Below, piece after piece: positions 31,535 to 43,729 of a DNA stretch of 64,000 nt. The DNA is from Corythucha ciliata. Lineage: Eukaryota > Arthropoda > Insecta > Hemiptera > Tingidae. Position numbers and translations under genes: made by a program. Under the pieces are notes generated by a model. The model was given only the letters and a program-made list of their open reading frames with translations. It made no database searches and had not been told where the DNA came from. Positions within the stretch are counted from its first letter, which is position 1. Every line of letters starts with the position of its first letter. The stretch is from contig CM075942.1 in the NCBI GenBank assembly GCA_038030265.1, positions 930,001 to 994,000 on the forward strand, written 5' to 3'.

Positions 31535-32637
31535 ATGGAAGTTGATAGAATTATCCGAAGAGAAGACTATGATCATCTTCAATGCTATGATGGAAATCCA
31601 AGAGAATTATTATTTTTTATTTCGTCAGTCACCAATATTTTAAATTCTGTGTGCGCTGAAAATGTCGCACAACGTGCCCAAAATCACACAATTCTTTTAA
31701 GTAAGGTAAAGTCAAAACTTATTGGATCAGCACAGTCACTAATTCTCACCCGAGAAGTCAACTTAAGTCAAATTTTGCTGACTCCCGAACATTCGAATCT
31801 TTAAAATCCGAAATTCACCAGAGTAAACCATTTGCGAAAGAGACCCCAGCGGACTATCTTAACCGCTTAGAAAGTATTAGGCATTTAATTTTTGCAAAGT
31901 TAGGAATAGACGGAGTAGAAGGTGAAATTTTAAATGCTATTATGGAAACCACGGAAAAAGAGATCATTCACCACATGTATTCCACTCTTCCCTGGCAGTT
32001 ATCGAATCATATCATGACGTTTAGTCCCCAAAATCTCATAGATTTAAGAAATGTCCTAAATACTAAATGCACTTTTATCATTGAACAATTAAATAGTAAG
32101 CAGCAATTTAGTTCTAACGATTATAAAAATAAAAATGGCTCTAGAATGAATAATGGTAGAAATAATAAGAATTACAATCCCCAATTTAATACTAATTTTT
32201 CACGCCCACAACAAAACTTTGCCCCCCATGCTTTCCAACAACAACAAAGACCATTCTATAATCGTTTCCCACAAAATCAACAGGCACAACAGCAAAGAAA
32301 CTTTTTACCTAGTGGTAGTGGACAAAACACAGTGTCCATGAGAACTTACAATAGTAACAATTTTAATAGACGAAATAACGCTCATGAGTTTAATTACGTA
32401 AATAATCCACCGAATTATGAGCAATATAACCCCCAAAATTATCAATACGACCCTCATGCTCGATATCGTCATTGGGATCCGAATTACCAACGTGTCCAAA
32501 CCTCTCAGAATTTTCAATTTTACCAAATTCAACCTAATCAATCTCAAGAAGAAGAGACCAATGGATCGAACCAGCCTTTTCTCAATGGCAGTGGTCAAAT
32601 GAACTGCGTAAGCCCGACAGAAATGTACCAAAATTAG
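31535..32637 (+). pseudogene. gag: Gag of the errantivirus-like element
   Basis: MEVDRIIRREDYDHLQCYDG starts an errantivirus-type Gag: residues to about 90 are open to a stop at 31802-31804. The same product continues in another frame from about 31790 (KSEIHQSKPFAKETPADYL) through 31942-32637. The C-terminal third is rich in Asn, Gln and Tyr with no CCHC knuckle, as usual in errantiviruses. It would bind genomic RNA and form particles. One frameshift near 31790-31800 breaks it. It overlaps the start of pol, which lies in the minus-one frame, the standard arrangement for Gag-Pol frameshifting. Confidence 0.8.
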
Positions 32638-34913
32638 ATCTTAACTTCGTAGGTAAGTCCCTACCGTACGCCCAAGACGAATATAATCTAAAATGGCTAA
32701 TTGACACAGGTTCAGCAAAAAATTATATCCACCCTAAGATAATTACTGCAAACATTCCCAAATTCAAAGAACATTTTATTGTTAGCACTCCGACAGGTGA
32801 AAAGGAAGGCTACGAATATATATTAACAAACCTAAACCACTACTTCGATATCGATGCCTGGATTAAAATGTACATATTCCCATTTTCCAATAAGTATGAG
32901 ATACTACTAGGGTATGAAACAATGAAAGATCTAAACATTAAGTTAAATTTTGAAACCCATACAATGATAGCTAATAATAAACAATTTCAATTAAAGTACA
33001 CTATGACTGACGAAAGTGATCAAAAAATTACATTAAGGAAAGGACTTAATATTATTGAACTACCTATAGTAAATAATAACAATTTAAGTGAAGGATTAAT
33101 CAATGAAATAAGTGGAAATGGATATACTATCAAAGAAGGAATTTACTCTTTTGACAACAATAAAGTTAGGTGCTTAGTCGAATCCCAAGAGCTCATGACC
33201 ATTTGTCCCAAGCCTATGGAGGTCGATGATATAGATTATTTAACATCTAAGTTAGACGTAAGTGAAAATACTATTCTAGAAATTAAGAAAGAAATACCTC
33301 AATTAATACGAACCGATCATATGAATTCGGAAGAAAAAGAAACCATTATCAAATTACTTAAGGAGTTTCCACATATCATTAAAAGAGAGAAAGACCTGCT
33401 TAGCTCTTCCAAAAACTTACTAAAACATACAATAAGGACAAAAGACGATATTCCAGTTTACACCCGAAATTACAGATATCCTCAAATTTTCCGAGACGAT
33501 ATCAAATTAGAAATCGACAAACTTCTAAAGAATAAAATCATCAGAGAATCTAATTCCCCTTACAACTCCCCAATATGGGTAGTCCCAAAGAAGCCTGACG
33601 CCTCAGGAAAGAGGAAAATTCGCGTAGTCTTAGACTATAGAAAAATTAACGACAAAACAATTGACGATAAATTCCCTCTACCGGTGATTGAAGATTTACT
33701 TGGAAAAATAGGTCGAGCTACTTATTTTAGCACAATCGATCTGGCCTCTGGCTTCCATCAAATCGAGATGGACCCAGATTCAATCCCTAAGACTGCCTTC
33801 AGCACTGAGGACGGCCATTTTGAGTTCCTCAGGATGCCTTTTGGTCTGAAAAATGCCCCACCTACGTTTCAGAGGGCAATGAACCTGATATTTTCACGTA
33901 TTCCAAATGTGTTGGTTTACATGGACGATATAATCGTTTATTCGGATAACTTAGAGGAACATAAAAAACACCTAAAGAAAGTTTTCGAACTACTTCAAAA
34001 CCACAACCTTAAGATACAGCTTGATAAAACCGAATTCTTCAAAAAAGAACTCGCCCACCTCGGCCATATTGTGTCTGAGAAAGGTATTCAACCAAACCTC
34101 GCCAAACTAGAAGCTATTGCAAACTTTCCAAATCCAAAGAATCAAAAACAAATAAAACAATTCCTCGGATTAACTGGCTACTACAGAAAAATGATTAGAA
34201 ACTGTGCAAAAATTGCCAAACCTTTAACCTTGTTACTACGAAATGACTCCACTATTGATGCTTCAAACCCCGAATTTCTTAATGCAATTAATACTCTAAA
34301 ATCTTTACTTCAAAACAATCCTATTTTGCAGCCACCAGATTTTAATAAACCCTTTTTATTGACTACAGACGCTTCTAATTATGCTATAGGAGCAGTCTTA
34401 TCCCAAAATTTTAACGGAAAAGATCTACCAATCTCTTATGCGTCCCGAACCCTGAATTCGAGTGAAGAAAGATTAAGTACAATAGAAAAAGAACTTTTAG
34501 CAATTGTATGGGCATGCAAATACTTTAGACCTTATATTTACGGAAGACGCTTTACCATCCAAACAGATCATAAACCTTTACAGTATCTTCATAACATGAA
34601 AGAACCCAGCGCTAAGATGCTGCGGTGGAAATGCCAACTGGCAGACTATGATTTTGATATAAAGTACGTCCTAGGAAAAACGAATTACGTAGCAGACGCA
34701 TTATCCAGAAATCCCGTTCAAAATTTAAATGCAATCGAAAATGACGAAATAAACCCAGATGAAGTTTTAAATCAATTTTTAAATGAGACCCAAAATAGTG
34801 TAAATTTTCCAAATTCAGTTGAATCCTTAACCTCACATCCAAATGATGAAAACCAACCTAACGAAATTAAAGACGATGATAGTTTAGCTACCATCCATTC
34901 ACAGGAAATATAG
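32575..34913 (+). CDS. pol: Protease, reverse transcriptase and RNase H of the errantivirus-like element
   Basis: The frame is open from inside the gag tail (about 32575) to a TAG at 34911-34913, roughly 780 codons; 32868 is the first Met but is not the biological start. Protease: WLIDTGSAKNY at about 32694-32726. RT: HTIRTKDDIPVYTRNYRYP, STIDLASGFHQIEMD, MPFGLKNAPPTFQR and the intact YMDDIIVYS box near 33920. RNase H: LTTDASNYAIGAVLSQ near 34355, TIEKELLAIVWACKYFRPY and DALSRNP near 34700. All catalytic motifs are intact, so this is the best-preserved enzyme region in the window. A frame change near 34906 separates it from integrase. Confidence 0.88.
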
Positions 34914-36225
34914 TTCTTGTTGATGACCCGTTAAAATGTGTAAATGTAGAAAAATCTCAAATCATAATTCAAAGAGGAAAACCCATGCTCAATAATAACG
35001 TCGGTCTATTTCATTCCATAAAGAGAAGATTAGTATGGAATACCGCTTGGCCTTATCATGCTGACTTGGAAAAATACTGTTTAGAATTTTTGGAACCAAA
35101 TAAAACGTATGGAGTTTATTGCTCTGATAAGAATTTAAAATTAGAGGACGAAGTCCTAGATCAAATATTCCTCAAGTTTCAAAATATTGTTGAGGAAAAA
35201 TTTCCCACCGTTAGAATAAAAATACAAAAAACTTAATATAGACGTTGAAGAAAAGGACGATAGATTAGATTTAATTACAGATCAACACATAGGCAAAACT
35301 AGTCATAGAGGAATTAATAACGTATATAACAACTGAAGAAAGAAATACTATTGGCCTGGCATGCTAAGGTTAAATATGATCGAAATCCCCCTAAACCTGA
35401 ATTCAAAATAACTCCAACTCCTAACAAACCGTTTGAAAAAATGCAAATTGATATTCTCTTTTATAATAATGCCGCTCTATTGACACTTATTGATTGCTTT
35501 TCGAAAAAAATTATTTGCTTATAAAATTAACAGTAAAAATGCAGTAGAAATAGTAAACAAACTTAAAGAATACCTCAGTTTATTCCCAGCCCCCTTAGAA
35601 ATCCAAGCAGATAATGGAGGAGAATTTGCCAATGAAACTCTCAAAAATTTCCTTCAATATAGTAATATAAATCTTCACCTTACAACTCCTAACTATCATA
35701 ATTCTAATGGATTAATTAATAGGGCTCATTCAACTCTTGTAGAAATCATGAATATTATAAAAACACAAGACACTGACATATCACTTATCAATCTTATACG
35801 GCTAACACTCATTGCATACAATAATACTCCTAACACCAATTTGAAACTAACACCAAATGAAATCACTTTCGGAATAACACAGCCTACAGAAATTAAAAAT
35901 GACTTCATTCTTGAACAAAAAACCAACGTTATATCACAGAGAAACAACCCTTATTCATCAAGCCATAAAAGACTTAATTGAAAAAGAGAAAGAAAACAGA
36001 ACCGAAACCCTTAATCAAAATCGTGAAAAAGTAAATATACCAGACGGCAATATCTTTCTCAAAACCTACGTTCGTAATAAAGCTAAAGACAAATATAAGA
36101 AAGTACAATATGATAAAGGTGCAAATACTGTTAACTTAGGAAGAAAAAATGTTAAAATACACCCCAGGCAAATCAAAAGACCTAGAAGATTTGAAGACCA
36201 CTCAAATCAAGAAAATTGTAGATAG
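34906..36225 (+). pseudogene. pol: Integrase of the errantivirus-like element, with deletion and lost catalytic Glu
   Basis: A linker (34985-35236) in one frame is followed, after a frame change near 35230, by HIGKTSHRGINNVYNN and a stop, then YYWPGM. The Cys pair that should follow is absent: sequence jumps to KYDRNPPKPEFK, so the zinc site is incomplete. The core has Asp in MQIDILFYN and Asp in QADNGGEF, but the expected Glu before the Arg-rich helix is Asn (NGLINRAHST). Another frame change near 35495 and one near 35930 precede the C-terminal part (IFLKTYVRNKAKDKY). At least four defects; surely inactive. Confidence 0.85.
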
Positions 36226-37274
36226 TAATATTAGTAGCGTAATTGAAAATAACCAGCATTTTATGATAATATATGTAACAATTGCCTTACTAACACTTAG
36301 GATTAATGATATCGACTCCTCACTTGAATTTTGTAAGCGTAATATTATTCATGAAAGTATAATCTCAAAAAACGAATTAGCACGCATCTCAGATGACAAC
36401 CCTAGAAATAAAATCATATCTAAATCGCCCGAAATTCTCTGGCAAACCGGTAAAGTTCATTGTTCATTGACTCCCACTCATTTGTACTACTTTGTCCAAT
36501 TACCCCTAGACGTCCCGTTTGACGGAAACTTATTTTCTTCTTTCTTACCCGATAGCCGAATCAGAATCAAATGTAAAAATTACGGTAGTTCATCCCCCTT
36601 TAGTGCTTAAGCAAGACCAATTACTTACAGGAAGCTGTGACTTAATCTTAGATTATTTTTACTGTACCAATGTGACACAAGTTCATAACCCTTGTATAGA
36701 TAGCCTAGTGAAGAACAATAATAATAATGCATGTGTATCTTATGTTACACCTCGTCCTAAACCTTTTGTGAAATTTGTACCAATAATTAACCAATACCTT
36801 TTTTATGATACCCCATTATTATATGCTCACAGTAATCTCTCCAATTTTACAATTAATGTCTAGAAAACTGCTATCCTACAATTTAGTGCCAACGAAACGT
36901 TAATCAATGCTGAAACAATTTATAAATATTATGAAACTTTCCCAATCACTCTTGAAAACTTCCCAGTGCATTCTACATTTTTAAACCTCAGTTTTGATGA
37001 AGTTCATAAATTAAACGTACTCATGACACCCCTTGAAGAACTAGAAGAAAATTACTCTACTTTTGACCATGTGCCAATCTTATACTCCTTTTGTATTCTG
37101 TCCCTTTGTATTATATCGCTTTTGCTAATTCTTAAATTCCAACCCTTCAATTTCAATTGTCTAAAAAGAAAAGTAAATGAATCCATTGAAGTAAACGAAA
37201 CAATTGAAGTAAATTCGCCTGAAACTAATCATGCTCAATCACCCCCAAAATTTTGTGTACCCAGTATATTTTGA
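36149..37274 (+). pseudogene. env: Envelope (env) remnant of the errantivirus-like element
   Basis: Three partly overlapping frames (36149-36610, 36519-36863, 36966-37274) carry the env pattern. A hydrophobic start near 36260 is followed by Cys-rich ectodomain pieces. A transmembrane segment lies near 37080-37140 (FCILSLCIISLLLIL) before a short acidic tail. The first part lacks the basic cleavage site and fusion peptide seen in the 1-3.9 kb element, so a deletion near 36260-36310 removed them. A frame change lies near 36530-36600 and a stop at 36861-36863. It ends 31 bp before the 3' LTR. Confidence 0.75.
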
Positions 37275-37294
37275 CATGTGGAACTGCCAAACTT

Positions 37295-37305
37295 AAGGAG
37301 GGAGG
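37295..37305 (+). other. Polypurine tract of the errantivirus-like element
   Basis: AAGGAGGGAGG immediately before the 3' LTR. Confidence 0.85.
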
Positions 37306-37504
37306 AGTTATAGAGCAATAATCCCGTATTTCTATGTAACCCTAGATCCCTGCGAAATGCAGACTCTTCAATTTTGTACTGGAATAAATAGTCTACGAAA
37401 ATAGAAAGACAGTCAGTCGATTGGTGTAACGCGTAGAGATAACTTGTGCGGAAAAATAAAATAAAGTTTTTTAAAAACCATTTTTGTCGTTCGGACCATT
37501 TAAC
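37306..37504 (+). repeat. 3' LTR (199 bp) of the errantivirus-like element
   Basis: AGTTATAGAGC ... CATTTAAC, pairing with 30702-30900. Confidence 0.95.
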
Positions 37505-37508
37505 CGGG
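37505..37508. repeat. Target-site duplication CGGG, right copy
   Basis: Matches 30698-30701. Confidence 0.8.
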
Positions 37509-39214
37509 TCCCATCTCAGTTTTGAACCCAACTCTTCAGAAGTATTAAAATTGACCAATGAATATGTACATATACAATCTGAGAAATAAAAAAAAGCGGA
37601 AACACGAAAAATGACACGCTACGCCTCTCATTAGTATTAGTACAACTTCCCGAGAGCAACCTGATTACTGACAACTAGAATACATTTTTGTTTGGAAAAA
37701 AATCAACTCTTCTGAGTGTAGCGGCATAATATTTTTCAAAGCCCGATCACAATGGTCCAAGAAGCTGATAGTTTTCGGAGGAAAACCCTCCGGGACTTTT
37801 AATGTTTTCAGATGTGCTGAATCCGAATTTCAACTTTTCGGCTTTTCGCCACGCCATCACGAGTAATACTTTATTAAAAATATGGTTCCCTCGCATTTCT
37901 CATGTTTTGAAATGTCCTGAATCTGAATTTCGACCCCCCGAACCCGGTTTCAAGTTGAAACGAACGTTCGAATTACGTCCAAAGTTTGCATTTGGCAAAC
38001 CATGGTAGGTTTGGATTACAACGTTAACCTGACATTCATCGAACGTTGTATGGACTTTCTTCGAACATTGTAATAATGTTTTTAGAACGTTATATCAACG
38101 TTCTTTGAACTCCGTAAAAACATTGTTTTAAATTCACCACAAGAATTCGTGATATTTAGAACTTTTATTGAACTGAAAAATGAAAAAATCATCGGTTCAC
38201 GCGCGAAAGGTGCGGTGGAGTGCGAACTTAACTCATTAGTATTGCCAATTCTGAAAATGGCTCAGTCTTCAATTAACTCCACGACTAAAACCTTAAACGA
38301 GAACCATTTCTATAGTTCACACTAGCGCACAATTTTAAAAACAGTTCAAGTCATACACTTCATCCTCGGAACGGGCAGTACTTCAGCCATTCTTTAATGG
38401 GCTGCACATCCTGAATCACCGCGTCTCTACACCAAATCTTTGCTGCGCCTGCAATAATATCAACCTTGATCAGGCTTCGAACAATTAACGACACTGAATA
38501 GCTAACCAACTTTACCAAGTATTGCTTGACAAAGACACATGTTTTTGAACGCTTTCTTTTTACCATTCCCTATGACCAGTTGAAAAATGTTCCCACATTC
38601 CTGGTGAAAACGTGAGCCATCATTTGAGTGACGGTTATTTTCACGGACGTTCCGCGCAAGGGCAGACAAATCAGTGAAATGCAAACAAACATGTATAGGT
38701 TTATACGAACAGCGAACCCTCAAGAAGGCTAGATCGATGGAAGGAATTCGGTGGCTCAAAAAAGTCGAGACTAAGGCAATGTGCACGACGAACAACAAAA
38801 ATACACAACGCTTAATAATTATAAAATCATCAAAATCAGGAGCACATGGGTGACGGGGAGCAGTTTAACACACTTAATTAATAGAGAATAAACGAAATGA
38901 GACTGATTCTATTTTAATTCAAATTGAAGGAGAGTATTTTGTTTTATGTGGAAAATTTCAGGGGCGGAGAGACTATTCCGTTCGTATTCCGGCTCCGTTC
39001 GTTTGTCAGTCCCAGACTACTCCGAGCAGCACGAGATTTTTTAACCTCGCGGGTTATCATGTGGAATAACAGGGGAAAGCTCAGTGCTGTTGGTGCAGCT
39101 CCGGACGAGAAACGAACGAACCTATTATTATTATAGCAAATCGCATTACACCACTTTGTGGCAAAAACGTGAATCGTATCTATGTATAAAATCACTCAAG
39201 TTGCTCCTACAATT
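37509..39214. other. No recognisable feature
   Basis: AT-rich. Short blocks of the type CGAACGTT / GAACGTTxTATxAACGTTC recur near 38037-38110. No domain-bearing ORF. Confidence 0.4.
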
Positions 39215-40020
39215 TACACCAACGCTCTATCAAAAGCCTTACTGAGGTCCAGAAAGTCACAAACATCAATCCCTTTTGCCTCAAATGTTTGCACAATTTT
39301 AGACGTCAGTGCTTGAATAGCATTTAGCGTCGATTTTCCTGAGCGATATCCGAACTGATTTGGTGAGAATAGATCGAAACTTTCAAAATATTTGGTGAGC
39401 TGCCTGTTAGCAAAATGTTCAACAAAAGGACCGACACGGGCCTGTAGTTGCCAAAATCATCCTTCTTTTCCTTCTTGTGGACTGGCACAACCTTGGCTAT
39501 TTTGAGAGAATTAGGAAAGTAGCCAGATGCCAAACTCGCATTCAACAGAACATAAAGCGGCTCCAATATGAACGGAATAATTTCCTTGAAAAGATTCGAG
39601 GACATCCCATAAGAATCCCGTGCATTTGAGGACTTCAGACTCCTAACGAAGGTTAGTGTCTCTTCTCGTGAAACGTGCCGAAATTCAGAAATTCCACGGG
39701 GATCGTCGCTCGTCCCTTCCATAGCCAATGATTTAACAGATGATGAATTACTTGCGACTGGAACCGAAAATTGCTCACTAAACTGCTCAGCTGAGAACTC
39801 CCAAGACGAGTCAACCCGCCGTCTTGTTTTACAATGTCCCAGGCGGCTTCACACTTATTCCCCGAGTTGGAGATTTTAGCGGAATTGTAGGCCTTTTTTG
39901 CATATGACAGCTTATTGAAGTAGCTTTTCTTAACCTCTTTATAAATCTGCCGATTAATCTCAGACGGTGATCCTTTATTGATACTATAGCAGAGGTCCAC
40001 TTGCGTCTTCAGTATAATAC
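39215..40020 (-). pseudogene. Non-LTR RT fragment (Jockey/CR1-like)
   Basis: On the minus strand the linker before RT (KKSYFNKLSYAKKAYNSAKI and CEAAWDIVKQ) is followed, after a frame change near 39700, by the RT start: FVRSLKSSNARDSYGMSSNL, PFILEPLYVLLNASLASGYF, IAKVVPVHKKEKKDDFGNYR. Near 39240 CDFLDLSKAFD gives the first catalytic Asp. Another frame change lies near 39400. The element ends abruptly there, without FADD box or 3' end, and its 5' side abuts the BEL/Pao remnant. Both ends truncated. Confidence 0.8.
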
Positions 40021-41638
40021 CAGAGCTCCACCACGAGTCTCAGAGTCGTTTTCAATGCTTCGTTCAGAGGAGACAAAAACTTAAGTCTGAATGATGCTCT
40101 TATGGTCGGACCGGTGTTACAAAACGATATTTCAGATGTATTGGTTCCATTTCGGTTTTCACGTTTCGGATTAACCGCAGATGTTGCGAAAATGTTTCGG
40201 CAAATTTGGGTATCGGAGTCAGATCGGCACTTCCAACGAATTCTTTGGAGAGAGGATCCTAATAAATTGATCGGGCATTACAAATTGAATACGGTAACGT
40301 ACGGAACAGCTCCTGCTCCTGCAGTTTTGAAGCTCGTTCAAGCAGAAGCATTCCCAAAAGAGGTTTCTCGGTTGGCGAAGGGAAAGTTACTATCTAAAGA
40401 CAGTAAGCTCTTGCCGATAGCTGCATTCTCTGATGAAAACGGAATTTTAAGAGTGGGTGGGCGGCTAAACAACGCTAACATTTCGGAAGCGAGGAAGCAT
40501 CCCGTTCTCCTACCATATAAACACAAAATAACACAGCTAATTCTATCGGACTATCATAAAAAATATTTTCACGTTGGTCCCCAAGCCTTACTAAGTTTGG
40601 TTAGAGCTGAGTTTTGGCCTATTAACGGTAAAAGCGCAGCGAAAGCTGTTGTTCACGGATGTGTAATCTGCAGGAGGGCAGTGCCTAACGCCATACATCC
40701 GTATATGGCGCCATTACCCAAGGAAAGAGTATCGATGGGTCGATGCTTTGAAAACACAGGTGTTGACTTCTGTGGACCAATTTGGATAAAAGTCGGCACA
40801 AGGAAATCGGTGAGACAAAAAGCTTACATTGCAGTTTTTGTGTGTTTCGCGGTTAAGGCTGTTCATTTGGAACTGGTAACAGATATGAGTGGGAAAGCAT
40901 TCTTAGCAGCTACGAAGGTTCTTTGCTCGAAGAGGAGTCTCCAGAGCTAAATTCTCGGACAACGGGACAAATTTTGTCGCCGCTAAAAAGGAATTAAGAC
41001 CGCTAGTCACAGACCAAATGATTCACAAAGAATGTGCTGATCTCGGGATTACGTGGCATTTCATTCCTCCCGGCGCGCCACATTTTGGAGGTCTATGGGA
41101 GGCCTCAGTGAAAATTGTCAAATGTCATATGGCCAAGACTATGAACGGAATAATCTGCACGTTTGAAGAAGCCATGACACTACTCACAGGGATAGAGGCG
41201 TGCATCAATTCACGCCCCATCACGCCAATTTCGGACGACCCAAGTGACCCAGCTGCATTGACGCCAGCGCACTTTTTCATCGGTGGACCTATTAATCTGC
41301 CTACGGAAACGGACTTGTCGGATGAGAAACCTCTCGTACACAGATGGAATCGAGTACAACAACTATTTCAACAATTTTGGAAAAGATGGAGCTCTGAATA
41401 CCTCTCAGCTCTTCAGAAAAGAAATAAATGGAGGTTTCCTCGAAGTAATCTTCCTGTTGGGACACTTGTAACTATCAAAGACGAAAACACAAAGCCAACT
41501 CAATGGAAATTGGCTCGTATCAAAGAGCTTCACGTTGGCAACGACGGATTGGCAAGAGTTGCCACGCTTCACATCGGAAATGGACATGAGCTGAAGCGAC
41601 CTGTTGTGAAGCTATGCCCAATTTTGGACAATTGACTA
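40021..41638 (+). pseudogene. pol: BEL/Pao pol: partial RT, internal deletion, integrase
   Basis: LRVVFNASFRGDKNLSLNDAL and VPFRFSRFGLTADVAKMFRQI are BEL/Pao RT motifs, with the first catalytic Asp in TADVAKMFRQI. After HYKLNTVTYGTAPAP the sequence jumps to LVQAEAFPKEV near 40335. The RT YxDD box and RNase H are therefore deleted, although the frame stays open. Integrase follows: HHCC residues in HKKYFHVGPQALLSLVR and CVICRRAV, the first Asp in NTGVDFCGPIW, and the Glu region in HFGGLWEASVK. A frameshift near 40930 splits it between 40102-40950 and 41018-41635. The end carries the BEL-type C-terminal domain (PVGTLVTIKDEN to VKLCPIL). Confidence 0.88.
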
Positions 41639-41734
41639 ACTTTGTTTTTCTTTCGGATGAAAAATTCAATTTCTTCATTAACGTTCAATTTTGGGGTTTA
41701 ATTTTGAAATCGTTATTTCAAGGTGGGGAGAAAA

Positions 41735-41859
41735 TGTTTGCACACAACGCAAAAAAAATAAAATAAAATATAAAAAGAATAGTTTTTGTAACCTACCTGG
41801 GAAGATTTAATAATCAATAAAAGGAATTCACTTGTTTTTGTGATGCGATATGGATTACA
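41735..41859 (+). repeat. Possible BEL/Pao 3' LTR
   Basis: AAGGTGGGGAGAAAA (purine tract, 41720-41734) is followed by TGTTTGCACAC, with AATAAAA near 41817 and a TTACA end near 41859. No partner LTR is present, so this rests on position and TG...CA ends. Confidence 0.35.
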
Positions 41860-41900
41860 GTCTACTTTTATTCTCTCTATTTAAAATATTCAATTAATCC

Positions 41901-43669
41901 CTAATTCACGACTAAACAATTCTTATAGCTTTCTTTCGCAATCTGAATGCTCTTATGGCCGCCGGAGCCGCACCCCAAAGGATAGCCCCGTATGACAAAG
42001 GATAGCCCCGTATGACAAATGGCAATGCACATGCGCGAAGTAGGCCGCTCTAACAACGTCCTTTGGTACGACATCCCTGAGCCTCTGTAAAAGAAACACG
42101 CCAGTCGCCAACTTACTGCATAACCTGTCAATATGCACCCACCAAGAAAGCCTCGAGTCTAACCAGAACCCCAAAAACTTAATAGGTGTCTCATCACTCC
42201 GACCAGACAACGCAAGGCGCAAGCTCTGCGTCTTCCCACGATTGAGGCATAACCCGTTCGAGGAACACCACGACTCGACCTGATTATTCACAGCATCCAG
42301 ATGTTCCAGCAAGTGGGCCCCGCCCTCAAGTTTATTGCACGACATTTGGATAGTAAAATCGTCCGCAAACAAAAATGTTTGGCAAGGAAACGGCAGCAAG
42401 GTAAATCGATCCGGTAAGTCATTAATAAATACCAAGAAAAGGGGAGGACCAACTTTGGGCCCCTGCGGAACCCCAGAAGACACGGGATACCATTGGGACA
42501 TCTCCCCATTCAAACATACCGCATTGTACCGATCCTGCAAATAAGATCGAATCAGAGACAAAGCCTCGGGGGAAAACCCATATCAAGCCAATTTGTTCAA
42601 AAGAACATCGTGCGGAACCGAATCAAATCAAATGCTCCTTTATCCTGTTCCAGACTCTGAAGACATACCTCCACCAGCTTCATGGCAGCCGAGACTGTAC
42701 CCAAATTTGATCTAAAGCCAAACTGACTAGAGGAGAAGAGATTATTGTTTTCGAAATATTCACTAATTGAACGTTACATAAATCCTTCAAGGACCTTCGC
42801 TACGTGAGGAATAATCGCAATAGGCCTATAATTACCCGCATCTTCCCTTTTGCCGCTTTTAAAAACAGGCACAACTTTGGACAGCTTCAATACAGCCGGG
42901 AAACAACCAGACAACAAAATTTCATTAAATAGGTGAGCCAGCCGTTCACAAATGTATGCTGCGAAGCTGCGATAGCCTTCAACATAGTTGCCGTCATACC
43001 AAAGATATCCTCCACTCCGCCATTCCTGAGAGATGCTATCTCCCGGAATACCGCCTCTACACTAACCTGACAGAACGAAAACGACGCAGAAACCCGTCTC
43101 TCGACAGAGTCTTTCCAACCTACCACCGATGGGCTCCGACCAGCGAGCAATGCTTCAATACTATCCCCGAAATGGACTCGGAACATTTCCGCCTCCAAAC
43201 TAGTTGGAACCTCCGAAGAATTCCTCCCAATTTCCGTACGAACCACCTGCCACATTGCCTTGGCCTGATTGTCAGCCTTACGGATTACATCACCGTGAAA
43301 CACTTGCTTAGCCTTAAGTACAGCTGCTCTGTAAACCTTTTAAAATCTGGCATATTCCAGTCTAGAGACATCATCATTATTGATGCGGGAACGGGAGTCC
43401 AGCTCAAGGCATTTCTTTTTCAACAATCTAAGCTCCTCAGTGTACCATTTGTTTCCCGAGCGTCTAGCTAACCTAGGATCCACAACACGATGAGGGAAAC
43501 AAGCCCCAATCACCTCGACCAAGGCAGAGATAAATAAGTCAGCCTTATCCTCCACACACTCCATAGCATACATAGGAAGCCAATCCATCTGTTTAACCCA
43601 CAGGCAAAATCTGAGAAAATTATCCGGGGACAACACCCTCCGCAGTACCCCCGTCACTGGATCACTCAC
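41901..43669 (-). pseudogene. RT region of the 42-45 kb non-LTR element
   Basis: Minus-strand pieces in several frames. A linker with WYTEELRLLKKKCLELDSRS lies at 43669-43340. DNQAKAMWQVVRTEIGR and SVEAVFREIASLRNGGVEDI lie at 43303-42887. An unlisted stretch to 42562 holds the first catalytic motif region. SGVPQGPKVGPPLFLVFIND and the catalytic FLFADDFTIQMS box lie near 42350-42450. The product ends with PIKFLGFWLDSRLSW and LQRLRDVVPKDVVRAAYFAHVH. A 20-bp direct duplication at about 41977-42017 disturbs the C-terminus. Confidence 0.8.
41978..42017 (+). repeat. 20-bp tandem duplication
   Basis: AAGGATAGCCCCGTATGACA occurs twice head to tail, inside the RT C-terminal region. Confidence 0.9.
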
Positions 43670-43729
43670 CCCACCAAGCAGAAGTCAAAAACTATTCCCA
43701 GGTGATCAGAAAAGAGGTGTCTCACTGTC

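Larger units (their letters stand above)
30702..37504 (+). mobile_element. Complete errantivirus-like element with env (6803 bp)
   Basis: Two nearly identical 199-bp LTRs, a 4-bp target duplication, a Lys-tRNA-type primer site, gag, pol and env remnants and a polypurine tract. Lack of a Gag zinc knuckle, a Gag rich in Gln/Asn and an env gene place it with insect errantiviruses. At least six frame breaks and a deletion in integrase make it inactive in spite of its young LTRs. Confidence 0.93.
40021..41859 (+). mobile_element. BEL/Pao-type LTR retrotransposon remnant
   Basis: 5'-truncated pol with an internal deletion, followed by a possible 3' LTR. The left edge joins the minus-strand non-LTR piece without a visible repeat. 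Confidence 0.8.
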
